From: Tiliqua scincoides
Taxonomy: Eukaryota; Chordata; Lepidosauria; Squamata; Scincidae
NCBI RefSeq assembly: GCF_035046505.1
Contig: NC_089823.1
Span: forward strand, 6,219,267 to 6,283,266
Direction of reading: 5' to 3'
DNA length: 64,000 nt
The notes beneath the pieces were generated by a model. The model made no database searches. It worked only from the letters and a program-made list of their open reading frames with translations, and was not told where the DNA came from. How positions within the stretch are numbered: position 1 is the stretch's first letter; the number at the start of each line of letters is the position of its first letter. The position numbers and the translations under genes were made by a program. Shown piece after piece: positions 22,897-34,624 of this stretch.

Positions 22897-23663
22897 GTGA
22901 GAGTTGATTGTCGGGAGGTAATGAACCAAGTGAGGAAAAAGAAGCAGGCCAGAGAAGGAGTTTTCCAAGTTGATCAACAAAAACTTCCACTTTCTAAAGA
23001 AACTAGAGACGGGGCCACCTCCCGTGGAGTTGAAGAAAGCACGTAATGACAGGATCGACTCGGTTTACAGTGCATGCTTGTTACTTAGTTGAAATCATGC
23101 TTAGTCATGGACCTAAGCCAGGTTGGGGGGTGGGGGGCTTGAGTTGTTTCTGTGATCACCAAGAGGGTGATTTGGATCTCCCCAAGCTGGATTCAGATGA
23201 CCCACTGATGGCTTCAGTGTGACAGTGATAAGCACTTAGTTTAAATGACTGGACCATTTCTGCTACAATAGACCCTATTGATCAGAACCAATCCGTATGT
23301 TGTGGTTTCTGTCCCTGTTTTGTCTCTCTGTTTGCCTTTTGGGAATGGCCTGTCAAAATGTTGTTCACCGAATTCACTGGGCCTTTCATTCCACAGGGTT
23401 CACTCCCAACCCAGCTGCTCAAGAAATAAAATCTCAGGCTTTTGGGGAGGGAGGGGGGATGTATTTACAATGCATTTTGTTTCTAGTGCCCACGCAAGTA
23501 AATGCACATGCATGAGTTGCTATTCTGAAATACATTACAGTACCTTGCACCTTCGTCTGGTTAGGGACCAGAGCATGAACTTAAGTCAAAAAGGATGATT
23601 GTCAATGCTTAGTCTTATTTAGCTTGCAAATTTATTAGGGCTGATGAAAAATGTAAATAACTG

Positions 23664-24179
23664 AGGGCGCAATCCTGACCAGCCCTTGGGCTGGCGCAGG
23701 GCGCCACCTCAGAAGGGTTGCAATGGTGCCTTAAAGCAAGCCATGCTTTAATCCAGCCTCCACGGCAGCTTGCACGGCGAGCTTTGCATTGGCCCAGCTG
23801 GGCCGATGCAAGGCTCTGGGGTGGGTGGGGAGGAGGCGAGAGGGAGGTGTTCCTGGGCAGGGGGAGGGTGGGCGAACCCGGGGGCAGGTGGGTAGGGAGC
23901 AGGAGGCGGGGCTGGGACCCGGCAGTTATGCTGGATCCCAACTCCTATTTCCAGGGAGTTTGGAGCCGCTTTAAGCCACTCCGCTCTCCTCTGACTTGTG
24001 CCACCTCAGGAGGTGGTGCAAGTCCAAGGAAACCCATTGGGGCCAGGGTGCCTTACCCGGAGGTAAGGGGAAAAGTTTCCCCTTGCCTCTGGCAGAGCCA
24101 CTTTGGGCCCCTATCCTGCACTGGGTACAGTGCAAGCATCTTGGCTTACCTGTTCCAGCGTAGGGTAGGATTGTGCCCT
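23664..24179. mobile_element. TIR DNA element, 516 bp (GGGCGCAATCC ends)
   Basis: It starts AGGGCGCAATCCTGACC and ends GGTAGGATTGTGCCCT, giving inverted ends. The flanks carry AACTG on both sides (23659-23663 and 24180-24184), possibly a 5-bp target duplication. The interior is very GC-rich with GGGAGG runs. An interrupted relative is at 28262-29302 and an internal fragment at 29530-29670. The 179-codon frame across it (23718-24257) is a composition artefact. Superfamily not assigned. Confidence 0.65.
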
Positions 24180-24586
24180 AACTGTATAACACATGTGAAT
24201 GAGTGTGAAACTGAAATAAAACAAAATAACATAAAAATGAACCTAAGAATGTCATAGAAGTTTAGATGGAATTGGGAAAAGAGGAATGTAAAATTTGAAA
24301 TGTGGTTATAATTGAAAACGGCTGAAAGAGCAAAGCAATGGAAGCCAAGTGGATGAAAGTCAAGGTATTCCTGTGTATGTTGACATTTTTAAGCAAAAAA
24401 AGAAGCCTCCCTTGGCTGTTTAAACTCAGGCTAGACATAGAGAAAAGGAACTCTGAATGCCAGAGGCATATGAGGACCTTTGCTGTGCTAAGAGAGGCAG
24501 GGAGGAATCCCAGGTAGTAGTCCTGGGGCTGAGTTGCACAGTTGAACCTGTATGGCATTGGAGCATTTGCTTCAGGTACCCCAGTC

Positions 24587-25148
24587 CAAGGGTGGGCAAA
24601 CCCCAGCTTGGGGGTCATTTGTGGCCCTCGGGATCCCCCAATCCGGCCCACAGGGTACCCCTGGTCTCCAATGAGCCTCTAGTCCATCAGAGACTGTTTG
24701 AATCTGTGCTGGCCCACGACTGCTGGTCATGACCGCCGGATGCAAGCTGCAGGACAAATTAGAGCAAGGCCTTTAATAGTCTCCATGTGTTTTCTGCTTT
24801 TCTCTGGGCATTATTTTAAATGCCCCCCCCCCAATTGCCTCTGAACAACTTAGATCTCCACATGTTTCTGACTTGGTATGAACATATGAACATAAGAACA
24901 TATTAGTGCAAGAAGTATGTGGCACAGTTCATAGTTTGCATGTGGTTCTACATGCCTGTATTATAGTTCTCATGCATATTATAAATAAGCTCAGTAAAAT
25001 TCATTCCATTTAAGTTCAATCTCTAATGTATTCATTTATGTAATTTTATTCAAATTTGAAATGTAAATTAATTCTTCCCCCCCCCCCGGCCCGGACACAG
25101 TGTAGAGAGATGATGTGACCCTCCTGCCAAAATGTTTGCCCATCCCTG
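24587..25148 (+). mobile_element. hAT-type element, family E, second copy
   Basis: The 562-bp element runs from CAAGGGTGGGCAAACC to TGTTTGCCCATCCCTG. Flanks CCCCAGTC (24579-24586) and CCCCAGCC (25149-25156) match at 7 of 8. It shares CTCCAATGAGCCTCT and TTCAAATTTGAAATGTAAAT with 16095-16558. It holds a C run at 25077-25088 and a scrap like a CR1 tail (GAACATAAGAACAT, about 24889). Confidence 0.83.
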
Positions 25149-25156
25149 CCCCAGCC

Positions 25157-26066
25157 AAATGGAATCACCGTTCTGGTGAAGTCCTGCTCTGTGTGAATTT
25201 CCACAGAAGCCTTTCCCAATAACGGACTGTTTCATGGTCTCTTTTCAATCATTTATGCAGCACTTTTAGGCTCTGGTCCAGAGGAAGTTAGTCACACCTG
25301 GATGCAGTTGACATGAATGGGCCAAGTTAGTGGTGACTAAGCTCAATTACTGGACATTTTATGTTATTTCAAGTATACAGAGGAAAATTAATGACAAAAC
25401 ATCCAAGAAAAAGACAAAAGGGAAATAGTATTAAATATAGTCCTTATAACAAAAAAAGGATAAAAACAGAATTATTGCATAAGGCCCACTGGTTGTTAGG
25501 CAAACAGATACGTTAGATGCATACACAGGGCATGGCGCACCAAGGTTGAGCGTATTTAATTCCCATTGATTTAAAAAGGAGAGATTTATGGAAATGCTTA
25601 ACCCACTCACTGAACTCAGTGGGACTGAAAAGGATTTGATGCAGTCAAAAATAAACATTTATACAGTTGTTGGTTGTTGGAACAGTTGTTTTTCACAGCA
25701 CTGCTGCGGACATTATAATGCCATTGTTACTGATGGGTCAAAGGCTGAAAAAAATTAGACTACCTAATCTCACACAAGGAGACCATGCATGGATGTGTCA
25801 GAACTTCAACCCACAATCATAGGCAAGGCTCTGTCCAAGTCTACATTGACGAATACTGGGTCTTAGATGGTACTCGCATATTTGTGTCCTTGGCTATTGT
25901 GACCTGGTCAAAAGTGTCCCAGTCATTGGTGTCCCTGGACATTTATGTTTGGTTAGTTTGTATCCCAGATATTCACGACCCACTATAAATCGGCAACAAA
26001 GTCCTAATTCTAACCCTACCATTGCATTTTAAAAATTAAAAAAGTACATCTAATATAAATATGCAT
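25157..26066. other. unrecognised stretch
   Basis: About 0.9 kb of AT-rich DNA without a gene or repeat that I can name. Confidence 0.4.
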
Positions 26067-26077
26067 ATATTTGGACA

Positions 26078-26807
26078 AAGAGGAAGTCACGCAGACATTT
26101 CAGCTGGACTTTGGACTTTTCTCTCAGTCTGGAGAGGTTGAAGAGCTTTCCATCTGATCTGGTCCGGAGATAGATGCCTTCTGTTGCAGTTCCAAAGGCC
26201 TGCTTCAGCAGGATAGCGAAGAAGATCCCAAACAAGGTTAGTGCAAGAACACAGCCCTGCTTCACACCACTTCGGATATCACCTGGCAGGACAAAGTTAC
26301 AAACAACACAGTCCTGGAATGTGCTGGAATCCCTAGCATGTATGCACTGCTGAAACAGAGATGCCTGCGTTGGCTCGGTCATGTCGTGAGAATGGATGAT
26401 GGCCGGATCCCAAAGGATCTCCTCTATGGAGAACTCGTGCAAGGAAAGCGCCCTACAGGTAGACCACAGCTGCGGTACAAGGACATCTGCAAGAGGGATC
26501 TGAAGGCCTTAGGAATGGACCTCAACAAGTGAGAAACCTTGGCCTCTGAGCGGCCCGCTTGGAGGCAGACTGTGCAGCATGGCCTTTCCCAGTTTGAAGA
26601 GACACTTGGCCAACAGTCTAAGGCAAGGAGGCAAAGAAGGAAGGCCCATAGCCAGGGAGACAGACCAGGGACAGACTGCACTTGCTCCCGGTGTGGAAGG
26701 GATTGTCACTCCCGAATTGGCCTTTTCAGCCACACTAGACGCTGTTCCAGAACCACCTTTCAGAGCGTGATACCAGAGTCTTTCGAGACTGAAGGTTGCC
26801 AACAATA
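26078..26807 (+). mobile_element. RTE-like LINE, copy 2, with 5' inversion
   Basis: The insertion is flanked by an 11-bp duplication ATATTTGGACA (26067-26077 and 26808-26818). From about 26281 to the end it encodes the ORF2 C-terminus in sense (CGIPSMYALLKQRCLRWLGHVVRMDD..., zinc finger CSRCGRDC, then the hairpin tail). The first 200 bp (26078-26280) are inverted: on the minus strand they read RT palm sequence (SGVKQGCVLALTLFGIFFAILL ... EGIYLRTRSDGKLFNLSRLR). This is a twin-priming structure. One in-frame stop follows DLNK in the C-terminal part. It is the only copy here that includes the region next to the RT catalytic site. Confidence 0.92.
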
Positions 26808-27199
26808 ATATTTGGACACAAACGTCTGGGAGGCCAAAAAATAAAAATAAAAATCTGGCACAAATGTCCAGGGATGCTAAGGACTGGGACCGTATTTGAC
26901 CAGGGCACAGTCATCCAGCATGCAATGGTCCTGTCGCTGTCTTAGACACCTTTGAGAGGGACACACAGGGTGAAGCAGGACAGATGCAAGTCCCTGGACA
27001 TGGGTCCAGAGGAGAAAGTCTGATGAGCTGCTTGGGACCCTGGAGTCTTAGAGAACATCATAAGCCTGAACAGATGAGAGAAATATCAGGCAAAACTCCA
27101 GGGGCAGAAACCCTCAAGGGGAAGGATGTTCAGGATGGATGAGGGTTTCAACAGGTCATGGTGGAATACTTGGGAAGGTGCTACAGTAAATAGTTAAAC

Positions 27200-27545
27200 A
27201 TTTCTGTGAGCATTTATAAAGGAAGGCAGTGGTTCCTAACATCTAAGATAGTTTTCTCAAGAACAAGGCTTGCAGGACAAATCTTATCTCTTTCTATGAT
27301 GGAGTTACCAGCTTGCTAGATTGGTGCAGGGGATGATGTGCACGTAATATATCTGGATATTTCAGCAAGGCTTTTGACAAGATTCATCCTGGTGGATGAA
27401 CAGGTAGGATGTGGGTTCAAATAGATGCTGCCGCCGTCATGTGGATCCCTGGTTGACTGATGGACTGTACTCAGAGAATGCTTGTCAACGACTCCTCATC
27501 AACCTGGAGGGAAGTGGCAAGTGGGAAGGAAGATACTGGATGAGG
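27200..27545 (+). mobile_element. old CR1 ORF2 (RT) fragment
   Basis: GAACAAGGCTTGCAGGACAA, TTATCTCTTTCTATGATGGAG, then ATATATCTGGATATTTCAGC (motif A region, YLD-S-A) and TCCTCATCAACCTGGAGG follow the order of an older CR1 RT. The frame is broken by several indels. It belongs to a different, older subfamily than the copy at 7689-9617. Confidence 0.7.
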
Positions 27546-27627
27546 AAGAAGGGTTGGCACAAACCCTTTGTCAGCAGCAGCTTAAGACCACCTTTCCCTG
27601 TTATATGTCGTTCCCCACTATCTATGA

Positions 27628-27820
27628 CAGTGATGTTCAACTTTTTTCATCTCATGGCACACTGAGAAGGTGCGGAAATAATCAATGCACACCATCAGTC
27701 TTTTGACAATTGACAAGGTACACCATGCTGCTGGTGGGGGGGCTCACATCTCCCAATGGCCCTAGTAATAAATGATCACCCCCTAAACTCCTGTGGCACA
27801 CCTCATCACACCTGCACACC
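27628..27820 (+). mobile_element. hAT-type MITE, family D, truncated
   Basis: Starts CAGTGATGTTCAAC and shares GGCACACTGA, CACACCATCAGT, TTGACAATTGACAAGG and ACTCCTGTGGCACACC with 13790-14019. The right terminal repeat is missing. Confidence 0.7.
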
Positions 27821-28261
27821 ATCACAGCTGCAGCTCCAGGTGGCTTACTACATGGGGGCACATGAGTTGAAATATCAGGTGTTCAGGTGCTAGTCTTGAT
27901 GGTGCCTGGAGATCTCCGTGCACTTGGACAAAGGTCTCTACAAGAACCATGTGCTGCTCTCATTGAGCTTCACTATCCGGTCTTCATTTAGACAATTTTT
28001 AAAAAAACCAGCCAGAACATTGTTGGGTCAAACAGCCACGAGATCTAAAGATAGGCGCTTTCTGGTTTTCAGTATTTGATTTCCGGTCTGGATGGAAGCT
28101 GCAGACATAACAAAGATCAAGGCCAAAGGAAGAGGCCCTTTGCTGCCAGAAGACGAAGTAGGATGTGTCTTTCACTTAAAGGAAGCATACAGAACAGCTT
28201 CTGGATTACTCACGAGTGTCTTTGTGGGAAGGCGAAGTAAACAAACCTGCCCACCAGGGTT

Positions 28262-29302
28262 ACAGCGCAATCCTAACCAGCGCTTATGCCGGTACAGCAA
28301 ACGCACCAAGGGTGTTGCAAAAGCACTGTAAAGCACTCCACAATACCCTGTGAGTAAGGAGCGCTGGGATCAGAGTTTTCCTTCTCTCAGATGAGCTGCC
28401 TTCCCAGGCTGACGAGTCCCATCTACCCCGGTGGCTGTTTAGTCGCCTCTTAGACAAGTACAGCCAAACTGAGGGCCTATTCTTATCCCCAGCCCCCAGG
28501 GGGCTGCCTTGTGGCTTGTGGCTCCTCCACTGCCTTGTGGCTACATCCAGTTCTGGAAAAGGCTTCAGGAGTCAACCTCGAGGCAAAATCCGGAGCCGGA
28601 GTCCCTGAGGCAGTTCATGGCTGAACACAGTCACGTTCTGGCAACTCCTGCGACGCCGCTGGAACCAACCGTATTGGCCTCTGCCTTTCCATTGGACCAT
28701 TTCAGCGACGTGGAGAGGGGGGATTTGCTGCATGGGTAGCAGCCTATCCTCCATACCTACTTTACCCAGGCTTCGCGCACTGGAGAGGACACTCTGTTCC
28801 AGAACCACCATTCAGAGCACGACACCATAGTCTTCTGAGACTGAAGGATGCCAACCAACCAAGGAGCGCTGGTAGGAAGGCCTGAACCGTCCCACCAGCA
28901 ATGGATCCAAAAAGAGGACTCAATAGAGCAGGCAAGCTTCCTCCAGGCAGCACAGGGGAGGGTGAGAGTGGAGGGGGTGGAATGAGATGGGGAGGGGATG
29001 TTATGGGGCAGAGGGAGGGTGGGCAAGGGTGGATCAGGCCCAGGAAGAGGAGGGATTGGTGGCAGCAGCACACACTGTACCCTATTCCCCCTCCTGGGCT
29101 TGAAAGCCCAACAAGACTTCTTGAACTTGTGCCAGAGATTTCACTGGCACGGATCTGAGTTGCACAGGCTGGGGCTTTACCTGGAGTAAGGGGATTAATG
29201 TCTCCTTACCTCGAGGAGACCTGCAGCCTGTTCCTTCCCAGCACTGGATACAGCAAGGACCGAGTGACCCCCCTGTTCTGGTGCCAGGTTAGGAATGGGC
29301 TG
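28262..29302. mobile_element. TIR DNA element related to 23664-24179, split by an insertion
   Basis: The left part (28262-28367, ACAGCGCAATCCTAACCAGC) and right part (28861-29302, ending CAGGTTAGGAATGGGCTGC) belong to the same GC-rich family as 23664-24179. The retroelement at 28368-28860 sits between them, with a 12-bp target duplication taken from this host element. The ends are worn. Confidence 0.6.
28368..28860 (+). mobile_element. approx. 490-bp non-autonomous retroelement, copy 2
   Basis: The 493-bp insertion is flanked by a perfect 12-bp duplication AAGGAGCGCTGG (28356-28367 and 28861-28872). It starts GATCAGAGTTTTCC, exactly where the 5' part of copy 1 (14671-15143) begins. It ends with about 60 bp like the RTE-like LINE 3' end (AGAACCACCATTCAGAGC, hairpin AGTCT-TCTG-AGACT, GAAGGATGCCAACC). 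A 76-codon frame (28509-28739) is open and has a recognisable counterpart, interrupted, in copy 1, but has no motif I know. The common start, short length and borrowed tail suggest a SINE-like element or a fixed deletion derivative of a LINE. Confidence 0.82.
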
Positions 29303-29529
29303 CCCTTGCTGCCCCACTTTCTTGGAAAAGGTGGCCAGTAGGAGCCTTCTGGTGGAAAAGGTGGAAAAAGTGGCCAAGGAGCCTTCTGCAGTTGGGCTGG
29401 AGGCCTACAAAAAAAAGGACTGAAGAATCTTGAAGGCACGTCTACACATGAGTGTTGAGTGGGTTTGTGAATGTGCCAAATGAATTCCAAACTTTGTGTG
29501 CTAAATGTACATCTACAGGTTGTGTGACC

Positions 29530-29670
29530 TACAGGCTGGGCCGACGCAAAGGCTCTGGAGTGGGCAAGGAGGAGAAGGGAGGGAGGTTTCCCAGGGTGGG
29601 AAGTGGGCAGCCCCGGGGGCGAATGGGTTGGGAGCGGGAGGCGGGGCTGGGATCTCAGCACTTCCTGAGG
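29530..29670. repeat. internal fragment of the 23664-type TIR element
   Basis: CTGGGCCGACGCAAAGG, GCCCCGGGGGCGAATGGG and GGAGGCGGGGCTGGGA match the interior of 23664-24179 in order. No ends are present. Confidence 0.6.
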
Positions 29671-30374
29671 CATCTTTACCACAATATTTCTGAATATGGG
29701 CCTGCTCAGACTTCATAAACTTTGAGAACTCTTCCTCTTCTGTTCCATTCTTCCTTCTCAAGTCCAAGGAGCAGAAGGAGGAGAGGCTGGCACATCCCCA
29801 GGTTGGAGGGGAGGGAGGGACAGCACTCAGCAAGCCACCTGGGGGTCTGGATTACAGCTAATCACGATTGATGAATGGCACCTTGGTTAAGGTCATCTTG
29901 ATTATATCTTTGGTTTGCTGGTGAAATTATTAATAGTAAATATTAGAAATCTTGCTAACCTGCAAGCCCAACAAGGAATGCATGAATGTGCATGCACAGA
30001 GAAAGCTGAAACATAACATGTATACATGCTGCTCAAGAGAATGTGTCAGGACAAGTCTAAAGAGGAAGTCTTTGGGGGAATATGATAACCAAGAGGGCCA
30101 TGAGAAGGACGATATCAGTAAGACAGGGAAAGACTTGATAACCCGCATGCCATTTGCATGATGCAATTATGTTTGTTCACTTTCCCTCCAAGGTCAAGGC
30201 AAGGGACCTGTAGCCCACTGAGATATGGAGAATGTTGCCTCTTGCTTCAGGGAATGCTTCCTGTACTCCTGGTTTGTGCTTACACAGAAAATGAAACCAG
30301 AAATGTGAGGAAGCATCAGAGATACAGTCACGTTCAAGGCTATGCCAGAGTAGATAGTTTGCAAGATTGCAAGT
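29671..30374. other. unrecognised stretch
   Basis: About 0.7 kb with no feature that I can name. Confidence 0.4.
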
Positions 30375-30643
30375 CATAAGAACATTAAGAAGAACCCTGC
30401 TGGATCAGGCCGTAGGCCCATCTAGTCCAGCTTCCTGTATCTTACAGTGGCCCACCAAAAGCCAAAGGGAGCGCACAAGAGACCCGCATCCCGGTGCCAT
30501 CCCTTGCACCTGGCATTCAGAGGTAGCTCATTTCTGAAATCAGGAGGTTGCACATACACATCATGGCTTGTAATCCATAATGGACTCCTCCTCCAGAAAT
30601 TTGTCCAATCCCCTTTTAAAGGCATCCAGGCCAGATTCCAGCA
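30375..30643 (-). mobile_element. CR1 3' end, minus strand
   Basis: Starts with CATAAGAACATTAAG and continues with CTGGATCAGGCC, CCATCTAGTCCAGCTTCC and TCCAATCCCCTTTTAAAGG. It covers the 3' untranslated region and the last codons of ORF2. More diverged than the other CR1 ends. Confidence 0.87.
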
Positions 30644-30796
30644 GACTGTACAGGTCCAGCCTTGTTATACACTGATTTTTTTATACAGGGATTTGACTCA
30701 AATGAGAAGGAATGTGCTGATCCCTGGAGAAGGGGAAAAATGCACCCCTTTAAAATCAGTTTAAAAAACTGAACAGTCCTTTAACAACAGCCTCCT

Positions 30797-30813
30797 TAAT
30801 GAGAGAGAGAGAG

Positions 30814-30852
<39 letters not shown>

Positions 30853-30854
30853 CA
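30797..30854. repeat. (GA)n microsatellite with GATA interruptions
   Basis: About 58 bp of GAGA repeats interrupted by ATA. It is a simple repeat. Confidence 0.95.
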
Positions 30855-31227
30855 GCTGGCTGACAAACCATCAATCCTTCTCTCTCCAGGTGACCCCTCC
30901 CTTCCCCCTGAGCATGTGAAAGAAAGGTGATCATTTTGCAATGGTGAAGGGAGGGGCTGAGTGAAGCACTTGGAGGAGGACTGATTGATGGATTGTCTTC
31001 TTAATGACTCTTATCTTACATCACAAAGGTCAAAAAAGCTGTTTTTAAATCACTGGAGCAAAGAAACTTTGTTTTTTAAATTGATTTGCTACAGTGCGTT
31101 TTTTGCCATCCATGTGCGTGCTTGGAACAGAACCCATGCAAATAATGAGGCTCAACCTGTACTATCAAAAAGAGGCGCGCTCCAGAGGCTTTAACAGTTG
31201 CATGTGGTGGAGGAAACAAATGACATC

Positions 31228-31600
31228 TATGGCCCAATCCTATTGAGGGCTTATTGCTGTGGCTCTCACATTGTAAAAGCTGTACCGCTGTCATGTGCTG
31301 CGGGACTGCCAGCGAAAATGGCTGGAGGTCCCACATGCATGCCAGTGGCTCACCTAGTCTGTCTCAGAGCAGATAATCATAAAGTGGGGGTGGTTTGGGG
31401 GCGGTTTGGGGAGGATTGGAGTGGGGAGTGAGCTGATCAGAGGCAGTTCAGGAGTGGGAAAGGGTGGATCTCAGTGGCAGTAGGACAACCAATATCCTTT
31501 CCCTCTTTCCCACCCGACATGCCCCTTGAGGCTCCTTGGATTTATGGCAGCTAAATTGCTGGCATAGGTACAAAGAGACCCATCAGTAGCCAGGCAACTT
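31228..31600. repeat. diverged TIR-family fragment
   Basis: The left part (GGCCCAATCCTATTGAGG) resembles the 18986 and 23664 families, and the middle is G-rich in the same way. No clean right end is visible, so family and limits are uncertain. Confidence 0.35.
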
Positions 31601-31648
31601 ACAGGGAGGTAAGTAAAAAAGCTCTCCCAAGGTATTTGCCTCTGTTTT

Positions 31649-31749
31649 GCTTCCCCCACCCGGAATGGCTTGGAGGAGGGGCAGCTTGCACGGCGTGTTC
31701 AGGCACCTGCAAAATTTAGTGCTTTGTATACCCTCTAGCTATGCCACTG
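31649..31749 (+). mobile_element. hAT family B, right-end fragment
   Basis: CGGAATGGCTTGGAGGAGG, CCTGCAAAATTTAGTGCTTT and CCCTCTAGCTATGCCACTG are the right half of the family defined by 10112-10317. The left half is missing. Confidence 0.78.
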
Positions 31750-33430
31750 TCCCCCCAAGCTCACTTTCAAGCTCCCTGTCATTCTTATTACGTTTAAGTG
31801 ATGCTGAAAGAAATGCATCCATTTGTTGCTATGATTTGGAGCATATGGAAGAATAATTAAATGAGAGATAAATGATTTGAGGAAGTTGCTCCTTCCAAGA
31901 AGGTTAATGTTTTTGAACTTCAAAAGAGCTGTTCTTATTCGACGTGCAGGTTTCTGATGTTAACGGTTGATAGGCACTAAAATATGTAGTTGTCCTGCCA
32001 AGGGGCATTACCAGGTCCTCAGGCCAAAAAAACACTTTGGTCCTTGTGGCAGAGCGGTTTCTTGCAATGCCTCCCAGTATAATTTCTAAACATATTCTGC
32101 TGAGTTAACAGAACGCAGAAGCAGAAACATGTGGCTGTATATCGGAGTTGATGTCACAGTTTTACATCAGAGATGGCAAATTTCAAGAGTGTCAATGCAA
32201 GAAAAGAACAGAGTCTCCCTTTGGAAAGACTGTTCTCCAACCTCCTTTTAAGAGAAGGTCACAAACTCTCATTCCACTCCGAGGATGGAACATCTGTGAA
32301 ATAGCGAGATGGGGGGGCAGGGGAATCGATTAAGATTTTCCAACCTTTAAATCTCAATCTCGGAACAGGCTATATCGGTGGAATTTCTTCCTGCTTCACA
32401 GGAAGCCAGGAGCCCTACCAGACCAAAAAGAAAAAAGAAAAGAAATAGCAAACACTTTAGGTTCATAGTCATGGCCTTTCTTTGTGGGAATTCAGTTTCC
32501 ATGAAGGTGACTGGAATCAGAGGAAACTGATATTAGGAGGGTTTGGGAAAGGTACAAGGTTTTCGTTTTAGCTCATCTGTAAAAAAATTCCAAGCAAAAA
32601 ACCTGCTTAATGAAAATCTGATTATCTTGAGTGCTGCGTTTCTACCAGGGTGGCCAAACGACCTGTCAAAAACCTAATCAAATACCATGCAAGATCTGAG
32701 GGGCTCCATTTCAGTTTGACGAACTGCAGCAGCTTTCTAGATTAATTCACTCAGCTCGAGTTCATAAATCCGAGGCACTGTCGGACTGCGTAGAATCAAC
32801 CTCTGGATCTGCACATGATCAGCACAAGGTCAGGGTGAGGAGACTGTCCTTGGTTGTCCTAGCAGGCATGTTTCATTTTGGCCCAGATCTGTATAACTTT
32901 GACCCATCAGACTGAACGCAGCCACCAGGGACTGAACGCTCCTGGGTGGGGAGGGGAGGAGGATTGTCCAGCATTTGGGAGGCCACATTCATAACTAGTG
33001 GGCCATATCTGATTTGATGGCTCACACATTAGCACCCCTTATCTCCTTCACTCTCGTAGCCTAAAATATTTTCTGTCAAGTGTATTGGTCCTGAATGCTG
33101 GGTGTGAGCCACGGGACATTTCTGCGTCTGATTCTGTCCAGCTCTGAGGAGATTGGGCTCTGCAGAGAAGAACAGGGCTTTGGACCACCATATAGAGAAA
33201 AAAAGCGGCCCCTGAAAAGTGTAGCACCAGCACATCCCTCCTTGAGACATCAGCTGAGAATTCTGTGCTGAAGGACTGTGTGAGACTGTGGACCAGGCTC
33301 TTGTACCTCATCCAGTTGACTTTCTTCTCAAGAGGATTTATTTCCTTGAAAGGACCCAAATCCACTTTAATTTAAATTCCGTTCAGTGTTGTGAGCTCCT
33401 TGTAAACACTGAGCCAAAGCCCTAATAAAA
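31750..33430. other. non-coding stretch, part possibly conserved
   Basis: About 1.7 kb without recognised repeats. The segment at about 32570-32830 (AATGAAAATCTGATTATC, TAGATTAATTCACTCAGC) is free of transposon signatures and might be conserved regulatory DNA. That is a guess from composition only. Confidence 0.25.
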
Positions 33431-34509
33431 TGACTGTTCCCATCCCTTCTGCCTTCCTTCTTTTATTTGTTTAATTAAGCGATGGCTCTTGTGCTATGTA
33501 AGCCCCTGAGAAGCAAAGCCTGGAAAATGCAAAATGGGTTGTATGTCTGAAACACACAAACAAAACAACTTATCTGAAGCAGCACTGAGGGATAAAACAC
33601 TCTAATTTGGGGGGTGGTTTTGACATAGAGTTTCCACAGTGAGACAAATTATGAACTTGGAACTGGAGCAGGGCTGAATTTTTGTCCTCAACATTTTTTA
33701 GGTGAAAGGGGGACTTTCAGAATGCAAGAACCCCCTCAAGTGGTGTTAGTGGTTGGCTGGCTGGGACACTGGTCAGAGGCCTGAGCCCATCAGAGAACCC
33801 ACAACTGACCCCAAGGCTCAGCCCATGTCCATCTCTGCTGCCTTCTCCCACCCTGGTGTCCCACAGTGGTCTTTCTACGGAGGCTCATGCGATGATGCTG
33901 GGACCTCAGGAAAAAAGCCCATTCATGGATGTGGAGGGCGGCATCACTCCTGTCACAGGTGGCCGCACTGAAGGAAGAGTATTTTCTGCTCCCAACTCCC
34001 CACGGTCCAGGCAAATTTACCAGGCAGTGGCAGCAGTGCTTCTTCTTCAGGACTGCCACCCCCAACAGTGACTCCATTTTAGAGTCTTCAGGTGTCTAAT
34101 CTTGTGACGCTCATCAGGAAACCAGGCATTGGGGAGTCCTAAAGTAGCAGCAGTGGCACAGTCGGCAATGCTATTAGGGATATTAGAAGGGGCTCTGTCA
34201 GGTAAGCTTACTAGATTGAGAGCCACCTGGGATGATGGGAGGTGGGGGACATGGGAAGCTGCAGCCTGGGTGCAATGGCTATAGCTGACGCAAGTTCAAA
34301 TTGACCTGTGAACCAGGACCAGGAAGGGGGTTAGGATTCGGTGGGAGCTGTTGTCACTGAACCTGCCCCCTTCCCAGGCTCGATCTGCCCTCCTCCCTGT
34401 CCCCATCTCCTCCTCGTTCCCCCTCCCCATTCTCCCCTCCTCCTGCCTTCCCCTTGCCCAGTCCCACCCCCCCAGCCTACCTTGGTCGGCGGATATTCAG
34501 CCTTAGTTT

Positions 34510-34624
34510 TGCTCCGAATGCCTCCATTTTGCTCCCACCACCTCAAATGTCCCCAAAGGGGAGGGAACACGCACTGAGGCTCCCTGCAAAATAGTGCTTT
34601 GCACCCCCTCCAGCTACTCCACTG
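34510..34624 (+). mobile_element. hAT family B, right-end fragment
   Basis: Ends GCTTTGCACCCCCTCCAGC then TACTCCACTG, preceded by GGCTCCCTGCAAAATAGTG and CCATTTTGCTCCCACCACC, matching the right half of family B (compare 63745-63958). The left end is absent. Confidence 0.72.

Noticed and set aside
23718-24257. 179-codon GC-rich frame
   Set aside because: It lies across a TIR element with long G-rich runs; long stop-free stretches are expected from that composition.
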